DNA from: Heliobacteriaceae bacterium
GTDB lineage: Bacteria > Cyanobacteriota > Vampirovibrionia > Gastranaerophilales > Gastranaerophilaceae
Assembly: GCA_031267015.1 (NCBI GenBank)
Contig: JAIRZW010000118.1
Location: 1 to 8,845 of the forward strand
Reading direction: 5' to 3'
Length of the DNA: 8,845 bases
A program made the position numbers and the translations under genes. Shown here piece by piece: positions 6,440 through 8,845 of the stretch. Within the stretch, counting starts at the first letter, position 1; each line of letters begins with the position of its first letter. The notes under the pieces were generated by a model that had not been told where the DNA came from, ran no database searches, and saw only the letters and a list, made by a program, of their open reading frames with translations.

Positions 6440-6822
6440 TATCTAAGTTCCTTTAAATAACCGTCCATTTCTTCAAGCGGCACAGCATCTTCTAACCGGC
6501 GAAACTGCTTCCCGTCGGAACTAAGCAGAATAATAGTCGGAACAAGGGTTACGTTGTATTTTTTAATCATACTTGTCGTACCCGGATTGTTATCCTGAAC
6601 ATTTATGTCTACAAATGCAATCCTGTCACCGTATTTGGGCTTAAGCTCCTTGAAAACTTTCGACATTTTCTGGCAGTCAATACACATGTCTGATGCGAAT
6701 TTAATAACCTGAGGCTGGCCTGACGCGTTTTTTGCGTCGGTCGGATGAGAAGTTTTAAGCCCCCAATAAGCCAAAAGCGGCACTGCAAAGATTAATGATA
6801 TAATAACAAGATTTTTTTTCAT
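6439..6822 (-). CDS. Membrane-anchored or exported thioredoxin-like protein
   Basis: A 127-residue protein with an N-terminal hydrophobic segment (about 5-22, after MKKN) acting as signal or anchor, and a thioredoxin fold from about residue 36. The redox motif is C47-I-D-C50 in SDMCIDCQKM, and the cis-proline P95 is in VTLVPT. VDINV (71-75) and the YNV block are typical of thioredoxins. There is no lipobox cysteine in the signal, so it is probably anchored by an uncleaved helix or released to the periplasm. AGGAG at 6830-6834 is seven bases from the ATG. It overlaps the CcdA-like gene by one base, a standard pairing in which CcdA/DsbD keeps such a thioredoxin reduced outside the cytoplasm. 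Cys-Ile-Asp-Cys is not the usual CGPC or CEPC, so its redox potential may differ. It is the first gene of the seven-gene minus-strand run. Confidence 0.88.
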   Translation of the reverse strand: MKKNLVIISLIFAVPLLAYWGLKTSHPTDAKNASGQPQVIKFASDMCIDCQKMSKVFKELKPKYGDRIAFVDINVQDNNPGTTSMIKKYNVTLVPTIILLSSDGKQFRRLEDAVPLEEMDGYLKELR

Positions 6823-6839
6823 ATTTTTTCTCCTTTTGT

Positions 6840-6845
6840 ATTATA
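6840..6845 (-). promoter_or_regulatory. Candidate -10 element for the trx-ccdA run
   Basis: TATAAT on the minus strand, a perfect -10 hexamer, five bases upstream of the trx Shine-Dalgarno. It is rather close to the gene, leaving a very short leader. No good -35 hexamer is found at 16-19 bp; that zone is occupied by the inverted repeat at 6847-6867, which could be an operator for an activator or repressor. Confidence 0.4.
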
Positions 6846-6846
6846 A

Positions 6847-6867
6847 CACAAGTCATTCAGACTTGTG
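6847..6867. repeat. Perfect 8-bp inverted repeat, possible operator
   Basis: CACAAGTC (6847-6854) and GACTTGTG (6860-6867) are exact complements around a 5-nt spacer (ATTCA). The repeat lies directly upstream of the trx -10 box, where a transcription factor would bind. It is followed on the plus strand by GACGAA, as is the palindrome inside the start of ispH (7084-7104), so it may instead be a remnant of the same dispersed repeat type. Confidence 0.6.
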
Positions 6868-7025
6868 ACGAACCCGCTTATTTATCATAAACCAAAAAGG
6901 AATCTTTTTCAGCCGCTTTCGGGTAAGCTTAGAGGATTATAAATCCAATTTATTACCATATTTTTACAATCATTAACGCTATTGCGCTTGCAAATACTTT
7001 TTTTTTGTGGTTGAATAGAAATACA

Positions 7026-7040
7026 GCGGGGAATTCCCGC
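7026..7040. repeat. Short inverted repeat upstream of ispH
   Basis: GCGGG (7026-7030) and CCCGC (7036-7040) pair around GAATT. This is a small GC-rich stem in an otherwise AT-rich leader, about 29 bases before the chosen ispH start. It has the same 5-nt loop size as the palindromes at 6847 and 7084. No function can be assigned. Confidence 0.4.
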
Positions 7041-7068
7041 GAGTCTAATTGAAAGAAGATTATTCTCA

Positions 7069-7965
7069 TTGAATAACAAAAAGATGCCGCAACAAGTGCG
7101 GCATGACGAAAGAAAAAATATTAAACTAGCCAAGCATGCCGGATTTTGTTACGGGGTTAAAAGAGCCGTCGAAACCGTTAAAAAGCTCAAATCCGAAAAC
7201 CCTGACAGGGAAGTTTTTGTGCTGGGTGAATTAATCCATAACACTGACGTTATCAACGAGCTTGAGGCGCGCGGGATTAAGACGCTGTATGAAGCGCCTG
7301 AGCACGGTCAAGGGATTTGCGTAATCCGCAGCCACGGCGAATCACCCGAAGTCATCGAAAAAATCCGGAACGCAGGATTTGAAGTGGTTGATTTGACTTG
7401 TCCTGACGTTAAGAAAGTTCAGCAAAAAGCCGTGGAGCTTGCCAAAAACGGGTATTTTCTTGTAATCGTCGGCAAAGCCGAACACCCCGAAGTCATTGCA
7501 ATCCGCGCTAATGCAGAGCTTTACAGCAAAGACGTTGTTGTCGCAAGTTCTGTTAAGCAATTAAAAATCAAGCCGCAAAAGAAAATCGGCGTTGTAGTGC
7601 AAACCACGCAAAGGCTTTCCACCCTCAACGCTATTGTCGAGCATTTGACCCCGCTTGCAAAAGAGCTGCTTATAGCAAACACTATCTGCGCAAGCACTTC
7701 AATGCGCCAAAGCGAAGCTGTCGGGCTTGCGCAAAACAGCGATTTAATAATTGTAACCGGCTCCAAAAAAAGCGCAAACACCACACACCTTGCAGAAATT
7801 CTCAAAGATATTACCAAAACAATTCACATTGAAAACGACAATGAGCTTGAAAATTACTGCGATTTAATCAGCCAGTCACAAAACATAGCAATCACAGCAG
7901 GCGCTTCCACGCCCCAAAATATTATTGAAAACGTCATTAACAAAATAAGAAAGGAAATAACATGA
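7069..7965 (+). CDS. ispH: 4-hydroxy-3-methylbut-2-enyl diphosphate reductase
   Basis: IspH (LytB) is the [4Fe-4S] enzyme that makes isopentenyl and dimethylallyl diphosphate in the last step of the MEP isoprenoid pathway. Cluster cysteines are C27 (HAGFCYGVKRA), C111 (LTCPDV) and C207 (NTICASTSMRQ). Substrate-binding histidines are H57 (ELIHN), H89 (RSHG) and H139 (AEHPEV), the last followed by the proton-relay glutamate E141; T180 is in QTTQ. The core is normal length and of the short bacterial type. The start is uncertain. TTG at 7069 has a GAAAGAAG-like site at 7051-7058, while ATG at 7084 lies inside a hairpin arm with no clear Shine-Dalgarno. Homologues usually begin near K19-L20, so residues 1-17 are an add-on largely coded by a palindromic repeat. 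The gene overlaps the S1 gene by 4 bp. Confidence 0.94.
   Translation: MNNKKMPQQVRHDERKNIKLAKHAGFCYGVKRAVETVKKLKSENPDREVFVLGELIHNTDVINELEARGIKTLYEAPEHGQGICVIRSHGESPEVIEKIRNAGFEVVDLTCPDVKKVQQKAVELAKNGYFLVIVGKAEHPEVIAIRANAELYSKDVVVASSVKQLKIKPQKKIGVVVQTTQRLSTLNAIVEHLTPLAKELLIANTICASTSMRQSEAVGLAQNSDLIIVTGSKKSANTTHLAEILKDITKTIHIENDNELENYCDLISQSQNIAITAGASTPQNIIENVINKIRKEIT
7084..7104. repeat. Perfect palindrome within the first codons of ispH
   Basis: ATGCCGCA (7084-7091) and TGCGGCAT (7097-7104) are exact complements around ACAAG, an 8-bp GC-rich stem with a 5-nt loop. They are followed by GACGAAAG. The left arm contains an in-frame ATG. Such NNGC..ACAAGT..GCNN-TGACGA units look like a dispersed repeat found in many bacterial genomes (recalled, not searched). 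In mRNA the hairpin would cover the ATG at 7084 and lie 12 bases after the TTG codon at 7069-7071. Confidence 0.75.
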
Positions 7966-8845
7966 CACAAACACTGGAAAAAAAACAACTTGATGAATTT
8001 GAACAATTACTGGAGGAATCGTTCTCAAAGTCCTACACGGTAGCTGATATTGTTGAAGGCACAATAATCAAAAAAGATGGCGACGGCTGGCTCGTGAACG
8101 TCAGAGGCGCTAAAACCGAAGCGCATTTGCCGTCCAGAGAGACCGGCGCGTCGGATACCGTTGAAATCGGCGATGTTAAAGAGTTTTACGTACTCAGAGA
8201 AGAAAACGATGATGAAAATATGGTGCTTTCGCTTAAACGGCTTTCGTTTGCACAGGCCTGGGCACAGCTTAGTGACGCTAAAAACCAAGGTGATACAATC
8301 CTTGCAAAAGTGGTTTCTATCGTCAAAGGCGGCGTGCTGGTTGATGTTGCTGATCTTAAAGGATTCATTCCTTCAAGCCAGCTTCGCACAGGAACCCCGT
8401 TTGACGGGCTTATCGACACAAAAATTGAGGTCAAAGTCATTGACGCTGACCCTAAGAAAAATAAATTGATTCTTTCCCAAAGGCTTGCGGTTGCCGAGCA
8501 GCGCGATCAGGTTGCCGAAGAAATTCTGTCAAAGCTTGAAGAAGGCATGGTCGTCAAAGGCGAAATCGTCAGAATCGCTGATTTCGGCGCGTTTGTCGAC
8601 ATTAACGGAATAGACGGCCTGCTTCCGATTTCGGAAATTTCATGGTCAAGGATTAAACACCCGTCTGACGTGATTTCTCTGGGTGAGACAATCGAAGTTA
8701 AAGTTATTAGGATTGACACAGAGTTAAAACGGATCTCACTAAGCCTTAAACGTATGGGCGAAGACCCTTGGCAGCAAATCGAAGGCCAGTTTGAAGAAGG
8801 TCAGGTAATTACCGGAACCGTTAACAAAGTGACCGGATTTGGCGC
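7962..8845 (+). CDS. rpsA: 30S ribosomal protein S1 / S1-repeat RNA-binding protein (3' end missing)
   Basis: The frame is open to the window edge: 294 full codons, with no stop. After an acidic N-terminus come S1 (OB-fold) repeats at about residues 30-92, 108-174 (GDTILAKVV..GGVLVDV..LKGFIPSSQL), 193-263 (EEGMVVKGEIVRIADFGAFVDINGIDGLLPISEISW) and the start of a fourth at 279 (EGQVITGTVNKVTGFG). Repeat 3 is the most canonical and matches the mRNA-binding repeats of S1. S1 helps the 30S subunit capture and unfold mRNA. The ATG at 7962 overlaps the ispH stop (ATGA, 7962-7965), and AAGGA at 7951-7955 is six bases away. In several Firmicutes ispH and S1 are fused or adjacent, so the pairing is familiar. 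A total of four or more repeats is expected, but the end cannot be seen. Confidence 0.88.
   Translation, partial: MTQTLEKKQLDEFEQLLEESFSKSYTVADIVEGTIIKKDGDGWLVNVRGAKTEAHLPSRETGASDTVEIGDVKEFYVLREENDDENMVLSLKRLSFAQAWAQLSDAKNQGDTILAKVVSIVKGGVLVDVADLKGFIPSSQLRTGTPFDGLIDTKIEVKVIDADPKKNKLILSQRLAVAEQRDQVAEEILSKLEEGMVVKGEIVRIADFGAFVDINGIDGLLPISEISWSRIKHPSDVISLGETIEVKVIRIDTELKRISLSLKRMGEDPWQQIEGQFEEGQVITGTVNKVTGFG

Noticed and set aside
6868..7068. Riboswitch, tRNA or small RNA gene in the divergent intergenic region
   Set aside because: No tRNA arms, T-loop or known riboswitch core could be found. Only short inverted repeats, a T run at 6998-7006 and AT-rich sequence are visible, and no convincing ispH promoter.
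6909..7133. 74-codon minus-strand frame across the ispH leader
   Set aside because: It overlaps the start of ispH antisense, runs through the palindromes and has no recognisable features.

Overview
The window looks like ordinary chromosome from a bacterium related to the non-photosynthetic Cyanobacteriota (Melainabacteria / Candidatus Gastranaerophilales). This assignment is an inference from protein features, at roughly 65% confidence. The best clue is a pilin-like protein at 892-1530. Its C-terminal pattern (DING..PN.WGKDIFG, then a Cys pair around TGTG) I recognise from the many pseudopilin-like proteins of gut Gastranaerophilales. The GpsA also lacks a segment that, from memory, cyanobacterial GpsA proteins lack too. 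No phage, transposase, CRISPR array, tRNA or rRNA gene is visible.

Layout. (1) 38-1530, plus strand: a PHP-domain metal-dependent phosphoesterase, then the pilin-like membrane-anchored protein, overlapping by 4 bp (ATGA). (2) 1531-1638: a convergent gap almost filled by a 92-nt hairpin with 19-bp outer arms. (3) 1639-6822, minus strand: seven collinear genes, in transcription order thioredoxin-like protein, ccdA-like, ribH, murQ, gpsA, ricT and a lipoprotein. Most junctions are tight: a 1-nt overlap (trx/ccdA), a 14-bp overlap (murQ/gpsA), and gaps of 20 and 9 bp around ricT. The 38-bp gap before ribH holds a possible internal promoter, and the 97-bp gap between ribH and murQ is filled by a palindromic repeat. 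(4) 6823-7068: a divergent intergenic region of 246 bp with a candidate trx promoter and two short inverted repeats (6847-6867 and 7026-7040). I see no convincing promoter for ispH in it. (5) 7069 to the end, plus strand: ispH, then a ribosomal protein S1 gene overlapping it by 4 bp and cut by the window edge.

Functionally the minus-strand run is a mixture: extracytoplasmic thiol reduction (trx + ccdA), riboflavin synthesis (ribH), peptidoglycan recycling (murQ), glycerol-3-phosphate supply for phospholipids (gpsA), a PSP1-domain Fe-S/RNA-processing factor (ricT) and an exported lipoprotein. Envelope metabolism is a loose common theme, but this is more likely a housekeeping operon than a dedicated system. 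The plus-strand pair at the right end joins the last step of MEP isoprenoid synthesis to translation.

The noteworthy material is mostly small repeats placed at gene edges: a heptanucleotide tandem repeat inside the 5' end of gpsA that could switch the gene on and off, a palindrome that forms the first codons of ispH, a double palindrome between ribH and murQ, and the long hairpin between the convergent genes. I did not find a convincing new multi-gene system.
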